Made by a program: the position numbers and the translations under genes. A stretch of 64,000 nt of DNA, from contig NZ_JXDL01000001.1 of assembly GCF_001590795.1 (NCBI RefSeq), positions 1,084,863-1,148,862 on the forward strand, in the 5' to 3' direction. Source of the DNA: Bradyrhizobium sp. AT1. GTDB taxonomy: Bacteria > Pseudomonadota > Alphaproteobacteria > Rhizobiales > Xanthobacteraceae. Position 1 is the stretch's first letter. Every line of letters begins with the position of its first letter. Under the pieces are notes generated by a model, which worked only from the letters and a program-made list of their open reading frames with translations, did not search any database and was not told where the DNA came from. This document shows, one piece after another, positions 37,139-48,441 of this stretch.

Positions 37139-38434
37139 ATGGTGGATGTGACGTCACAGATGTCGGTACAGACGGCCGCCGCGGCAAAGCCCTCGGCGCG
37201 GCGCTATTACGTGCTGGGACTGCTCACCATCATCTACGCGCTGAACTTCCTCGACCGCACCATCTTCAACGTGCTGATCGAGCCGATCAAGAAGGAGTTC
37301 GCGCTCAGCGACACCATGATGGGCCTGCTCGCGGGCTTCGGCTTTGCGCTGTTCTATTCCCTGCTCGGCATCCCCATCGCGCGCGCCGCCGACCGGCTCA
37401 ACCGCCGTAACATCGTCGCGGCGGCCTTTGCGTTCTGGAGCGCGATGACGGCGCTATGCGGCGCGGCCACCAGCGTGACCTCGCTGGCGCTGGCCCGCAT
37501 CGGCGTCGGCATCGGCGAATCCGCCGGCTCCCCCGCCTCGCAGTCGATCGTCGCCGATCTCTTTGCCAAGAACGAGCGCCCGCGCGCGCTCGGCATCTAC
37601 GCCATCGGCACTTATCTCGGCGTCTTCCTCGGCTATTTCGTCGGCGGCTACGTCAACCAGCACTATGGCTGGCGGATGGCGTTCTATGTCGCCGGCCTGC
37701 CCGGCATCCTGCTCGCGGCTATCCTGTGGCTGACGATCTCCGAGCCGAAGCGCGGCGCGATGCAGGAAAGCTTCGTGCCCGAGCCGCTCGGGCCGACGCT
37801 GCGCTTTCTCGCCTCGCAGAAGAGCTTCCTCATCGTGCTGATCGGCTTCTGCCTGACCACCTACACGAACTACGCGACCGCGGCCTGGATCCCGCCATTC
37901 CTGGCGCGCGTGCATCATCTGTCGAGCGCCGAGATCGGCACCTATGCCGGCACCTTCAAGGGTCTCGCCGGCATGGCCGGCACCCTGCTCGGCGGCTTCG
38001 TGGTGGCGCAAATCGGCCGTCGCGACGACCGCTGGAAGCTGTGGGCACCCGCGATCACATCAGGGCTCGCCGGCCCGGTGTTCGCGCTGTGCATGCTGAC
38101 GCAGGATTTTTCGATGATGGTCGCCATGCTGGCGCTGACCTCGTTCCTGGTGGGCTTCCATCTCGGCCCCATCTTCGCGATCGCGCAGACGGTGGCCAAG
38201 CCGAGCATGCGGGCGCTCGCCTCCGCGCTGATCGCGCTCACCGCCACCTGCTTCGGCCAGGGCGTCGGCCCGCTCGCGGTCGGCATGGTCAACGACGCGT
38301 TGAAAGGCAGCTATGGCGTCGAGGCCGTGCGCTATTCCCTGCTCTCGGCGGCGGTCACGACCACGGTCGGCGCCCTGCTCTTCATCTGGGCGGCGCGGTC
38401 GATCCGGGCCGATATCGAGAGGGCCGCGGCCTGA
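37139..38434 (+). CDS. MFS transporter, probable importer for the Rieske enzyme substrate
   Basis: A 431-residue, 12-helix transporter of the Spinster/aromatic-acid-like MFS type. LNFLDRTIFNVLIEPIKKEF sits at the first helix, motif A-like AARAADRLNRRN follows, and LARIGVGIGESAGSPASQSI forms helix 4. The ATG at 37139 has TTGGGGGA just upstream; a TTG at 37127 is in frame but overlaps that site. Coupling to the oxygenase gene suggests uptake of its substrate. The link is contextual and the ligand is unknown. Confidence 0.87.
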   Translation: MVDVTSQMSVQTAAAAKPSARRYYVLGLLTIIYALNFLDRTIFNVLIEPIKKEFALSDTMMGLLAGFGFALFYSLLGIPIARAADRLNRRNIVAAAFAFWSAMTALCGAATSVTSLALARIGVGIGESAGSPASQSIVADLFAKNERPRALGIYAIGTYLGVFLGYFVGGYVNQHYGWRMAFYVAGLPGILLAAILWLTISEPKRGAMQESFVPEPLGPTLRFLASQKSFLIVLIGFCLTTYTNYATAAWIPPFLARVHHLSSAEIGTYAGTFKGLAGMAGTLLGGFVVAQIGRRDDRWKLWAPAITSGLAGPVFALCMLTQDFSMMVAMLALTSFLVGFHLGPIFAIAQTVAKPSMRALASALIALTATCFGQGVGPLAVGMVNDALKGSYGVEAVRYSLLSAAVTTTVGALLFIWAARSIRADIERAAA

Positions 38435-38575
38435 GACCTTATCCCCCGCAAGCCCGGCGAAACCGGACGGGCGTATGAATGAAACCATTTTGCGGAACCC
38501 GCGAAACCATCCGGAAACAGATGGTCCCTAAAAGATGAGCCCATAGACGGCGGCAAAGCCCGTCGGGAGGCTCAG

Positions 38576-38779
38576 ATGAACCACTCCATTCACTCTGCTG
38601 ATCGTGCGACCCACCTGAAGATCGTGGTGGTGGCGCTGGTGGCTGGCATCATGGTGGCCGGCTTCGGGATCGCAGCCCGCACCAATGCCGATTACAGCCA
38701 GACCGCCCAGTCGACCCACGTCATCAAGGCCGGCAAGCCGGTGGTGGTGACGAGCGCCGGGACCTCGGAGATTCGCTGA
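38576..38779 (+). CDS. Small anchored or secreted protein of unknown function
   Basis: A 67-residue protein with a GGGAGG ribosome site seven bases before its ATG. A short polar N terminus (NHSIHSADRATHLK) leads into one hydrophobic helix (IVVVALVAGIMVAGFGIAA), then a 30-residue polar tail. It could be a signal anchor or an uncleaved leader. It is followed 26 nt later by a strong terminator, so it is an independent short transcript, or the end of the Rieske/MFS one (141 nt gap). I know of no function. Confidence 0.72.
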   Translation: MNHSIHSADRATHLKIVVVALVAGIMVAGFGIAARTNADYSQTAQSTHVIKAGKPVVVTSAGTSEIR

Positions 38780-38805
38780 CACGCCCCCCTTCCGGGCTGA
38801 CCCAT

Positions 38806-38828
38806 GGCCGCCTCCGGGCGGCCTTTTT
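38806..38828 (+). terminator. Rho-independent terminator
   Basis: GGCCGCC-TCCG-GGCGGCC forms a perfect 7-bp GC stem with a tetraloop, followed by TTTTT. It lies just after the 67-residue protein gene. Confidence 0.85.
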
Positions 38829-38941
38829 CGTTTTCCAGAGCAATGCTTAAGCGGAGATGCACCGGCGAAGCGCAACGTCCTTGACTTCACCCAGCCCCGC
38901 CTTTAATTCCCCCCTCGTTCCGCGCGCATCGAGCGAACCAC

Positions 38942-39018
<77 letters not shown>

Positions 39019-39222
39019 TTTTGGCAATTCCTTCATAGTCTTAGCGAGATCTTCTCGACGCCGATCGCATCTGCGCCGACGATGGCCTGCGGCTGGACGG
39101 GAACTCTCGGCATAGTCAGCCTGCAGCCGAATCGTCTACGTCTTCCGGGGCTTAGAGGGATTCCCCACACGTTGCCGGCTTTTCGGGGCCTCCCTGTCAT
39201 TGGACAATCGAGGAGGCCAGCT

Positions 39223-39537
39223 ATGGGTAAGAAGGATTCGGCAAAAAAGGCAGCCGCTCCCGCCACCGTCACCCTCAAGCACCTCGCCGCCGATATCGCC
39301 GAGAGCCAGGACCTCTCCAAAAAGCACGCCGAAGCCGTCCTGACCGACATGGTCGATTTGATCGCCAAGCACCTGAAGAAGGGCGACCGCGTCCGCATCG
39401 TCGGGCTCGGCATCCTCCAGGTCCGCAAGCGTGCCGCCCGCACAGGCCGCAACCCCGCCACCGGCGAGCCGATCCACATCAAGGCCAGCAAGAAGGTCAC
39501 CTTCCGCCCGGTCAAGGAACTCAAAGAGGCGATCTGA
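39223..39537 (+). CDS. HU-family DNA-binding protein
   Basis: A 104-residue histone-like protein. A perfect AGGAGG lies six bases before the ATG at 39223; the longer open frame upstream is not needed. Conserved features are VTLKHLAADIAESQDLSKKHAEAVL (helical dimer part) and VRIVGLGILQVRKRAARTGRNPATGEPI (beta arm with the RNP tip). The N-terminal extension is Lys/Ala-rich (GKKDSAKKAAAP), longer than in E. coli HU. It bends and compacts DNA. In many Rhizobiales an HU gene lies between lon and nuo; here lon is 14 kb away. Confidence 0.93.
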   Translation: MGKKDSAKKAAAPATVTLKHLAADIAESQDLSKKHAEAVLTDMVDLIAKHLKKGDRVRIVGLGILQVRKRAARTGRNPATGEPIHIKASKKVTFRPVKELKEAI

Positions 39538-39631
39538 GGGTCAGCGTTCGATCGGCGCCGTTCCGGCCGCATCCCGGCCCGCTTTTTCTGATATACCGCC
39601 CGCTTCCCCTGACCCGGCGGTTTGACCAGAA

Positions 39632-40882
39632 ATGTCCTCCCTCACCTTCTCGCATACCGTGACCGAACGCTTCCTGCGCTACGTCACCATCGACACCCAG
39701 TCCGATCCGGAATCCCCGCGCTCGCCTTCGACCGAGAAGCAGAAGGATCTCGGCCGCGTCCTCGCCGCCGAGCTGAAAGCCATGGGCGTCGCCGACGCGC
39801 ATCTCGACGATTATGGTTACGTCTACGGCACCATCCCGGCCAACACCGACAAGAAGGTGCCGGTGATCTGCTTCTGCTCGCACATGGACACCTCTCCCGA
39901 CGTCACCGGCAAGGACGTCAAGCCGCAACTGGTGAAGAACTATCGCGGCGGCGACATCACCCTGCCGGGCGACAGCAGCCAGGTGATCCGCTTCAATGAG
40001 CACCCTGCGCTGAAGAACCAGATCGGCAACGACATCATCACCACCGACGGCACCACGTTGCTCGGCGCCGACAACAAGGCCGGCGTCGCCGAGATCATGG
40101 ATGCCGCGCATTTCTTCATCAACAATCCCGATGTGAAGCACGGCACCATCAAGATCCTGTTCACGCCCGACGAAGAGATCGGCCGCGGCGTCGACAATGT
40201 CGACCTGAAGAAGCTGGGCGCCGATTTCGGCTACACCATGGACGGCGAGAGCGCCGGCTGTGTCGAGGACGAGACCTTCTCGGCCGACGGCGCCACCATC
40301 ACCATATCAGGCGTCAGCGCTCATCCCGGCTACGCCAAGGGCAAGATGGAGCACGCGATCAAGATCGCGGCCGCCATCGTCGAGCGGCTGCCGAAAGAAG
40401 GCTGCTCGCCGGAGACCACTTCGGGCAAGCAGGGTTTTCTGCATCCGATCGGCATCGAGGGCGCGCTGGAACAGGCAAGGCTGTCCTTCATCGTCCGCGA
40501 CTTCACCGAGGAAGGGCTGAAGGAGAAGGAGGACCTGCTCGAGGGCATCGTCAAGGGCGTGATGAAGGACTATCCGCGCTCGACCTACAAGTTCGAGGTT
40601 CGCGAGCAGTATCGCAACATGAAGCAGGTGATTGACCGTCACCCGCACGTGCTCGAATACGCCATCGAGGCGATCCGCCGCGCCGGCCTGCGCCCGATGC
40701 GCACCGCGATCCGCGGCGGCACCGACGGCTCGCGCCTGTCCTTCATGGGCCTGCCCTGCCCCAACATCTTTGCCGGCGAGCACGCCTTTCACTCGCGGCT
40801 GGAATGGGTCAGCCGGCAGGACATGGAGAAGGCCGTGCAGACCATCGTGCATCTGGCGATGATCTGGGAAGAGAAGGCCTGA
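39632..40882 (+). CDS. pepT: Peptidase T (tripeptide aminopeptidase)
   Basis: A 416-residue M20-family zinc aminopeptidase that releases the N-terminal residue of tripeptides in the cytoplasm. Metal and catalytic sites are visible: HMDTSPD (His and Asp), GADNKAGVAEIM (bridging Asp), PDEEIGRG (catalytic Glu pair), GESAG and a C-terminal His in AFHSRLEWV. Length is normal. The start at 39632 lacks a strong ribosome site. It stands alone between HU and a convergent membrane-protein gene. Confidence 0.94.
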   Translation: MSSLTFSHTVTERFLRYVTIDTQSDPESPRSPSTEKQKDLGRVLAAELKAMGVADAHLDDYGYVYGTIPANTDKKVPVICFCSHMDTSPDVTGKDVKPQLVKNYRGGDITLPGDSSQVIRFNEHPALKNQIGNDIITTDGTTLLGADNKAGVAEIMDAAHFFINNPDVKHGTIKILFTPDEEIGRGVDNVDLKKLGADFGYTMDGESAGCVEDETFSADGATITISGVSAHPGYAKGKMEHAIKIAAAIVERLPKEGCSPETTSGKQGFLHPIGIEGALEQARLSFIVRDFTEEGLKEKEDLLEGIVKGVMKDYPRSTYKFEVREQYRNMKQVIDRHPHVLEYAIEAIRRAGLRPMRTAIRGGTDGSRLSFMGLPCPNIFAGEHAFHSRLEWVSRQDMEKAVQTIVHLAMIWEEKA

Positions 40883-40903
40883 GCTTTCCTGCAGACGTTC
40901 GCC

Positions 40904-40934
40904 ATGGCCTGGCCTGCGCCCGGCCATTTGTTTG
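40904..40934 (+). terminator. Weak terminator-like hairpin after pepT
   Basis: ATGGCC (40904-40909) pairs with GGCCAT (40922-40927) and is followed by TTGTTT. The loop is 12 nt, so the structure is modest. It lies in the 56-bp convergent gap. Confidence 0.4.
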
Positions 40935-40938
40935 GCGC

Positions 40939-41826
40939 CTACGGGACCGGCATTGCGCGCGGATTGCGATGGAAGCGATTTGAGCTCGCCATCCAGTTCG
41001 GCAATGGCGCGCCATCGCGATGCCGTCCGCCGGCGACAGCCGCAGCCCAGGCCACCGCGGCGCCGATCAGGGTCGCGGCTGCGACCGAGAAGGCCACGAT
41101 GATGGAGTTGCGCCGCGCGCGGTTGATGGCGGTCTTGGAGTCCGCGATCAGCGCATCGACACGCCGTTCGGCGTCAGGGGCCTGCAGCCCCGTCAGACCG
41201 GCAACCTGCTGCACCAGATAGGCCCGGTCATCGGTGCTGACGCCGCTGTGGCTGGACGACGTCATCAGGATTCGTCCAGCTTCAGCACGCGCTTCCCTCA
41301 GATCGATGTTTGGCGCGCGGCGAGGCGCGCGGAACAGCTTGTCGAGCTCATAGCTCAGCAGAGGCTCGGCCGTGGAGGTATTGCTCGCCGAGCTCCGCAT
41401 CGGCGAACGGTCGATCGCAGCCGCGCCGAGAAGTGCGAGCAGAGCTGCGCCAGCGAGCACGGCCAGCGCCCAGGCGGTCAGGCCATGCAGCCCGTCGCGC
41501 CGCTCGCCGTCGTCCTCGATCGTCGCCAGCGCGGGCGCCGGTCGCGTTGTCCTTCCTGCGATGTAGCCGCCGAAGCCGAAGCTGATGATCGCCTGGATGA
41601 TCAGATAGAACCCGGAGAGCAGCGCCAGTGCCGCCGAGGCATCGCGCCAAGTCGGCGAGGCCGAACTGACACCGAGGCCGACTGCGACCCCGAAGCCGAT
41701 CAGGATGAAAGACATGGCGCCAGCGGCGAGAGCGCCTGCGAACACAGAGCTCCACTGGATGGCCCGGCGTCCGTCGGCGGCCGTTACGCCGCCCTCCATC
41801 ATGTCTTCCCTTACGAGCGTTTCCAT
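40939..41826 (-). CDS. Four-helix membrane protein of unknown function
   Basis: A 295-residue protein. The ATG at 41826 is preceded by GAGAGGA. Three hydrophobic helices lie in residues 25-135 (AGALAAGAMSFILIGFGVAVG; LLSGFYLIIQAIISFGFGGY; ALAVLAGAALLALLGAAA), then an approximately 110-residue soluble domain rich in Arg and Ala. A fourth helix follows (IIVAFSVAAATLIGAAVAWA). I know similar uncharacterised proteins from rhizobia but no function. A 24-residue membrane peptide gene lies 10 nt upstream on the same strand. Confidence 0.72.
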   Translation of the reverse strand: METLVREDMMEGGVTAADGRRAIQWSSVFAGALAAGAMSFILIGFGVAVGLGVSSASPTWRDASAALALLSGFYLIIQAIISFGFGGYIAGRTTRPAPALATIEDDGERRDGLHGLTAWALAVLAGAALLALLGAAAIDRSPMRSSASNTSTAEPLLSYELDKLFRAPRRAPNIDLREARAEAGRILMTSSSHSGVSTDDRAYLVQQVAGLTGLQAPDAERRVDALIADSKTAINRARRNSIIVAFSVAAATLIGAAVAWAAAVAGGRHRDGAPLPNWMASSNRFHRNPRAMPVP

Positions 41827-41836
41827 TGCCGTCCTC

Positions 41837-41911
41837 TCAACGCAGGCCGAAGAACGACAGCACCGCCATGATCACGACGATCAAGCCGATCAGATAAATC
41901 AGTCCGTCCAT
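41837..41911 (-). CDS. 24-residue hydrophobic peptide gene
   Basis: A very short gene: ATG at 41911, TGA at 41837. The product is a single helix (LIYLIGLIVVIMAVLSFFG) with a C-terminal Leu-Arg. A textbook GGAGGA site lies seven bases before the start, which argues strongly for translation. It ends 10 nt before the 295-residue membrane protein and is probably its co-transcribed partner. I have an impression of near-identical peptides in other rhizobial genomes. Function is unknown; it could be a membrane regulatory peptide. Confidence 0.65.
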   Translation of the reverse strand: MDGLIYLIGLIVVIMAVLSFFGLR

Positions 41912-42156
41912 GGTCCCATCCTCCTCAAGATGTTTCTGCTGGCTAATCAGAAAGGAGGAGGAACGTTCCTAAATTCGGCAAGGTTGCGGAACGAACCGGC
42001 CGGATGCGCATTGCTTGTGCGAGTCCAAAGGATGAAGATTGTGAGCACGAGGGCCTCAGCCGGTAAGCCGCGGCTGGGGCCCTTCCGCATTTGATGCGCC
42101 GCTCTCTCTCCCTGGCCTGTCCTATGTTAACGACGCCGACCGGGAGATCATCAAAG

Positions 42157-42438
42157 ATGCAACCGGGCAGGAACCCTCCAGATCGGGAGCGGCGCGTGGA
42201 TCGCAGAACGGCGTGCCTGCATCAGGCGGATGCTTTTCGGGAGAAGGCCCTCGCCGATCCCGAGCATCACGACCAGTGGATCGACGAAGCCATCAAATGG
42301 CTGGAGCGGGCGATGGAAGCGAGTTGCCGGCCCGCCATCGCCGTGAAAGCCGACGTTGGCAGCCACGTCGCGCGACCGACCCGCACGACTGACATCGAAA
42401 CTATTGCCTCGCATCGAGCTGTCATCGTCCGCCAGTGA
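42157..42438 (+). CDS. Small hypothetical protein
   Basis: A 93-residue hydrophilic protein. The most coherent part is ADAFREKALADPEHHDQWIDE followed by AIKWLERAMEA, an amphipathic helical pair that looks like real protein and that I associate loosely with small hypothetical proteins of Rhizobiales. I place the start at the ATG at 42157, with GGGAG about ten bases upstream. The C-terminal third is low in character and may be poorly constrained. Existence is uncertain. Confidence 0.45.
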   Translation: MQPGRNPPDRERRVDRRTACLHQADAFREKALADPEHHDQWIDEAIKWLERAMEASCRPAIAVKADVGSHVARPTRTTDIETIASHRAVIVRQ

Positions 42439-42549
42439 GAGGCGGCAGCACCGCTGCGGCAATTGTTCCAAGGACGTAACAATGTTGCGGGTCGACACTG
42501 TTCCTACCGTCATGCTAGGCCGGACATAGACCGCAACCAGAGTGACGTC

Positions 42550-42912
42550 GTGCCCGCGAACCGCCAGTCATCAGGAACCTGCCGTCCGGGCAATTGGCGC
42601 GGGCTGCTCTCCGTGCTGATCGCGGTTGTCTATCTGCTCGCGAGCGCGCTGCACGGCGCGCACGATATCGACGTCACCACGCCCGGCGGGGGCTCGGAGA
42701 TCACTGCGGCCCTCGATAGCTCCCCGGGTCATAGCGACCACAAGGCCATCGGCGGGCATCATTGCCATGGCTGCTTCTCGGTCACGGTTGCGCAGCCCGC
42801 GCCATCGGCCGCATCTAGCGCGCTCGTGTCGGCAACGAGCCCGCAACCTGCGCCCCGGCTCGCCGGAATCATCCCCGATACCGACTCCCCGCCTCCCAAA
42901 CATATTGCCTGA
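42550..42912 (+). CDS. Small His/Cys-containing protein leading the metal-efflux operon
   Basis: A 120-residue protein starting at a GTG at 42550 (upstream codons in the frame are not convincing). One helix (LLSVLIAVVYLLASALHGAHD) anchors or exports it. The middle is rich in His, with HSDHKAIGGHHCHGCF containing a C-x2-C pair flanked by histidines, a plausible metal site. The C terminus is Pro/Ala/Ser-rich and ends in His. It precedes czcC by 55 nt, a gap that contains a GGGCGC/GCGCCC hairpin (42924-42938). The position suggests a periplasmic metal-binding accessory to the efflux system. I recognise no characterised family. Confidence 0.65.
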   Translation: MPANRQSSGTCRPGNWRGLLSVLIAVVYLLASALHGAHDIDVTTPGGGSEITAALDSSPGHSDHKAIGGHHCHGCFSVTVAQPAPSAASSALVSATSPQPAPRLAGIIPDTDSPPPKHIA

Positions 42913-42967
42913 ACGGATTGGTCGGGCGCCCCGCGCCCATTAGGTTCATCCTTCACAGGTCGGTTTC

Positions 42968-44242
42968 ATGTTTTCCAGGGGAATGGCCGCGCGCATGGCG
43001 TGCGCGGCGGCGTGTCTGATTGCCGGATCGGTGTTTGAACCGTCTCACGCCCAGACTTTGACGATGCGGAGCGCGTTGACGCGCGCGCTGGCCGCGAGCC
43101 CGCGGCTGACGGCGGCGGAACGCGACGTCGGCATCGCCACGGGCCAGCGCATCCAGGCGGGCGCCCTGCTCAATCCGGAACTGACTTATGAGCAGGACGA
43201 TTCATTCGGCTCCGGCAAATATCGCGGGACCCGATCGGCCGAGACCACGCTGCAGATCAGCCAGGCTTTCGAGCTGTTCGGCAAGCGCGACGCGCGGATC
43301 GCGGCCGGCGCTGCCGGCGTCGAGGTCGCAGCGATCCAGCGCAAGGCCGTCAGGCTCGAGGTGCTGTCGGAGACCGCAATCGCCTTCCTCAGCGTGCTCG
43401 GCGCGCAGCGCCGCATCCAGATCCTCGACGAGCAGATCGCCGCCATCGACCGCCTGACGCCGCTCTTGCGCCGCCGCGTCGAGGCCGGCGCCTCCTCGCC
43501 GGCCGAGACCGGCCGCGCCGAGGTCGCCTCCGCCCTGGTGAAGGCCGACCGCGAGCGCTTCAAGGCAAGTCTGGCCAGTGCCCGGCGCGAGCTTGCGGTG
43601 CTGATGGGCGACCCCAACGCGAAATTCGGCGAGGTCTCCGGCCGGCTCGACACCATGGGCAAGCCGCCGACGTTCCAGTCGGTCATCGCCGCCATCGACG
43701 CCAATCCCCAGCTGGTGCGCTGGACCGCGGTCTTTGCCCAGCGCAATGCCGAACTGCTGCTGGCGCGGCTCAAACCCTATCCGGACGTTCGGATCGCGGC
43801 CGGCTGGCGTCACTTCAATGAGACCAATGACGATGCGGTGCGGCTCTCCCTCTCGGTGCCGATCCCCGTGTTCGACCAGAACAAGGGCAACATCCTGTCG
43901 GCGCAGGAAAGCCTCGCCAAGACCAAGGCCGAGCGCGAGGCCAACCGCAACACGCTGATCGTGATCGCCGGCCGCGCCTACGACTCGCTGCAGGGCTCGC
44001 TGCGCGAGCTCGCAGTGCTGCGTGAGACTGCCATCCCCAAGGCCGTCGAGGCCTCCGAGGCGATCGCCCAAGGCTACGGCCAGGGCCGCTTCACCCTGCT
44101 CGAGGTGCTCGACGCCCAGGCCAGCGTCACCCAGGCGCGGCTGCGCGAGCAGGAGGCGCTGCAGAACTTCCATGCCGGCGTCGCGACCATCGAAGGCCTC
44201 GTCGGCAATCCCTTCACGCTGGCGCGGGAGAGCGCGCGATGA
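42968..44242 (+). CDS. czcC: CzcC-like outer-membrane factor of heavy-metal efflux
   Basis: A 424-residue outer-membrane factor of the TolC superfamily. A signal peptide ends near EPSHA-QTL. Two OEP repeats are rich in Ala/Glu/Arg coiled-coil helices; landmarks are GALLNPELTYEQDD, the SLSVPIPVFDQNKGNI hairpin start and YGQGRFTLLEVLDAQASV. It provides the exit duct for the RND pump encoded two genes downstream. Its stop overlaps the czcB start as ATGA. Confidence 0.9.
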   Translation: MFSRGMAARMACAAACLIAGSVFEPSHAQTLTMRSALTRALAASPRLTAAERDVGIATGQRIQAGALLNPELTYEQDDSFGSGKYRGTRSAETTLQISQAFELFGKRDARIAAGAAGVEVAAIQRKAVRLEVLSETAIAFLSVLGAQRRIQILDEQIAAIDRLTPLLRRRVEAGASSPAETGRAEVASALVKADRERFKASLASARRELAVLMGDPNAKFGEVSGRLDTMGKPPTFQSVIAAIDANPQLVRWTAVFAQRNAELLLARLKPYPDVRIAAGWRHFNETNDDAVRLSLSVPIPVFDQNKGNILSAQESLAKTKAEREANRNTLIVIAGRAYDSLQGSLRELAVLRETAIPKAVEASEAIAQGYGQGRFTLLEVLDAQASVTQARLREQEALQNFHAGVATIEGLVGNPFTLARESAR

Positions 44243-45208
44243 GAACCGCCTCGACCATCCTCGTTGCCATCGTCGCCGCGGCGCTCGGCGCCTACGGCTA
44301 TTCCCTGCTCGCTCCCGGCAAGCATGCCCCTGACGAGCACGCAGAGCATTCCGAGCCGAAGAAACCGAACGACCATGTCGAGCAGGACGAGCACGGCGCC
44401 GACCGCATCCGCATTTCCGACGTCAAGCTGGCGGCCGCGGGCGTGGTGCTCGCGGAGGCTGCGAGCGCGACACTGACAGACACGCTCGCCTTCAACGGCA
44501 TCCTGCGCGCCAATCAGGAAGCTGTGGTGCAGGTGACGCCGCGTTTCCCGGGCCTTGCGAAATCCATCCAGAAGCGCATCGGCGACAAGGTCGCCAAGGA
44601 CGATCTGCTCGCCGCGATCGAGAGCAACCAGAGCCTCACCGTCTACGAACTCAAGGCGCCGATTGCCGGCACCATCATCGAGCGGCAGATCTCGCTCGGC
44701 GAATATGCCTCCGAGCAGAAGCCGGCCTTCGTCGTCGCCGACCTCTCCACCATCTGGGTCGACCTGTCGATCTACCGGCAGGATCTCAGGCGCGTTCGCC
44801 TCAATGACGAGGTGCTGATCGATCCCGACGACGGCCGCGGCGAAATCAAAGGTACGATCTCCTACATGGCGCCGATCGGCTCGAGCGAGACCCAGACTGC
44901 ATTGGCGCGCGTGGTGCTGCAAAACCCGGACGGGCGGCTGCGGCCCGGCCTGTTCGTCACCGCGCGGCTGATCCTCGCCGCGCGCAACGTCGCCGTCGCC
45001 GTGCGCCGAAGCGCGATCCAGACGCTGGAGAACAGGACCATCGTGTTCGTCCGCGAGGATGGCGACAAGATCGAGGCACGTCCGGTGGAGCTTGGCGATT
45101 CCGATCCGCGCCATGTCGAGATCAAGGCGGGCCTGTCCGCCGGCGAGCATTACGTCGCCGAGAACAGTTTTGTCGTGAAGGCAGAGATGGGCAAGGGCGA
45201 GGCCGAAC

Positions 45209-45216
<8 letters not shown>
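44239..45216 (+). CDS. czcB: CzcB-like periplasmic adaptor of heavy-metal efflux
   Basis: A 325-residue membrane-fusion protein. An N-terminal anchor (ASTILVAIVAAALGAYGYSLL) is followed by a His/Glu/Lys-rich linker (residues 30-56, six His), as in metal-specific adaptors. The lipoyl/barrel-sandwich parts include VTPRFPGLAKSIQKRIGDKV and LKAPIAGTIIERQISLGEYA. The beta-barrel and membrane-proximal domains complete it. It lacks the long C-terminal CzcB extension. It bridges CzcA and CzcC, and starts in the ATGA overlap with czcC. Confidence 0.9.
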
Positions 45217-48439
<3,223 letters not shown>

Positions 48440-48441
48440 AA

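Noticed and set aside
38434..38576. General-stress (EcfG) promoter before the 67-residue protein
   Set aside because: A GGAAC motif is present in TTGCGGAACCC, but no CGTT follows at 16 or 17 bases.
42483..42530. A 15-codon frame with AAGGA upstream, before the His/Cys protein
   Set aside because: It could be a leader peptide, but there is no regulatory codon run or attenuator structure, and chance occurrence is likely.
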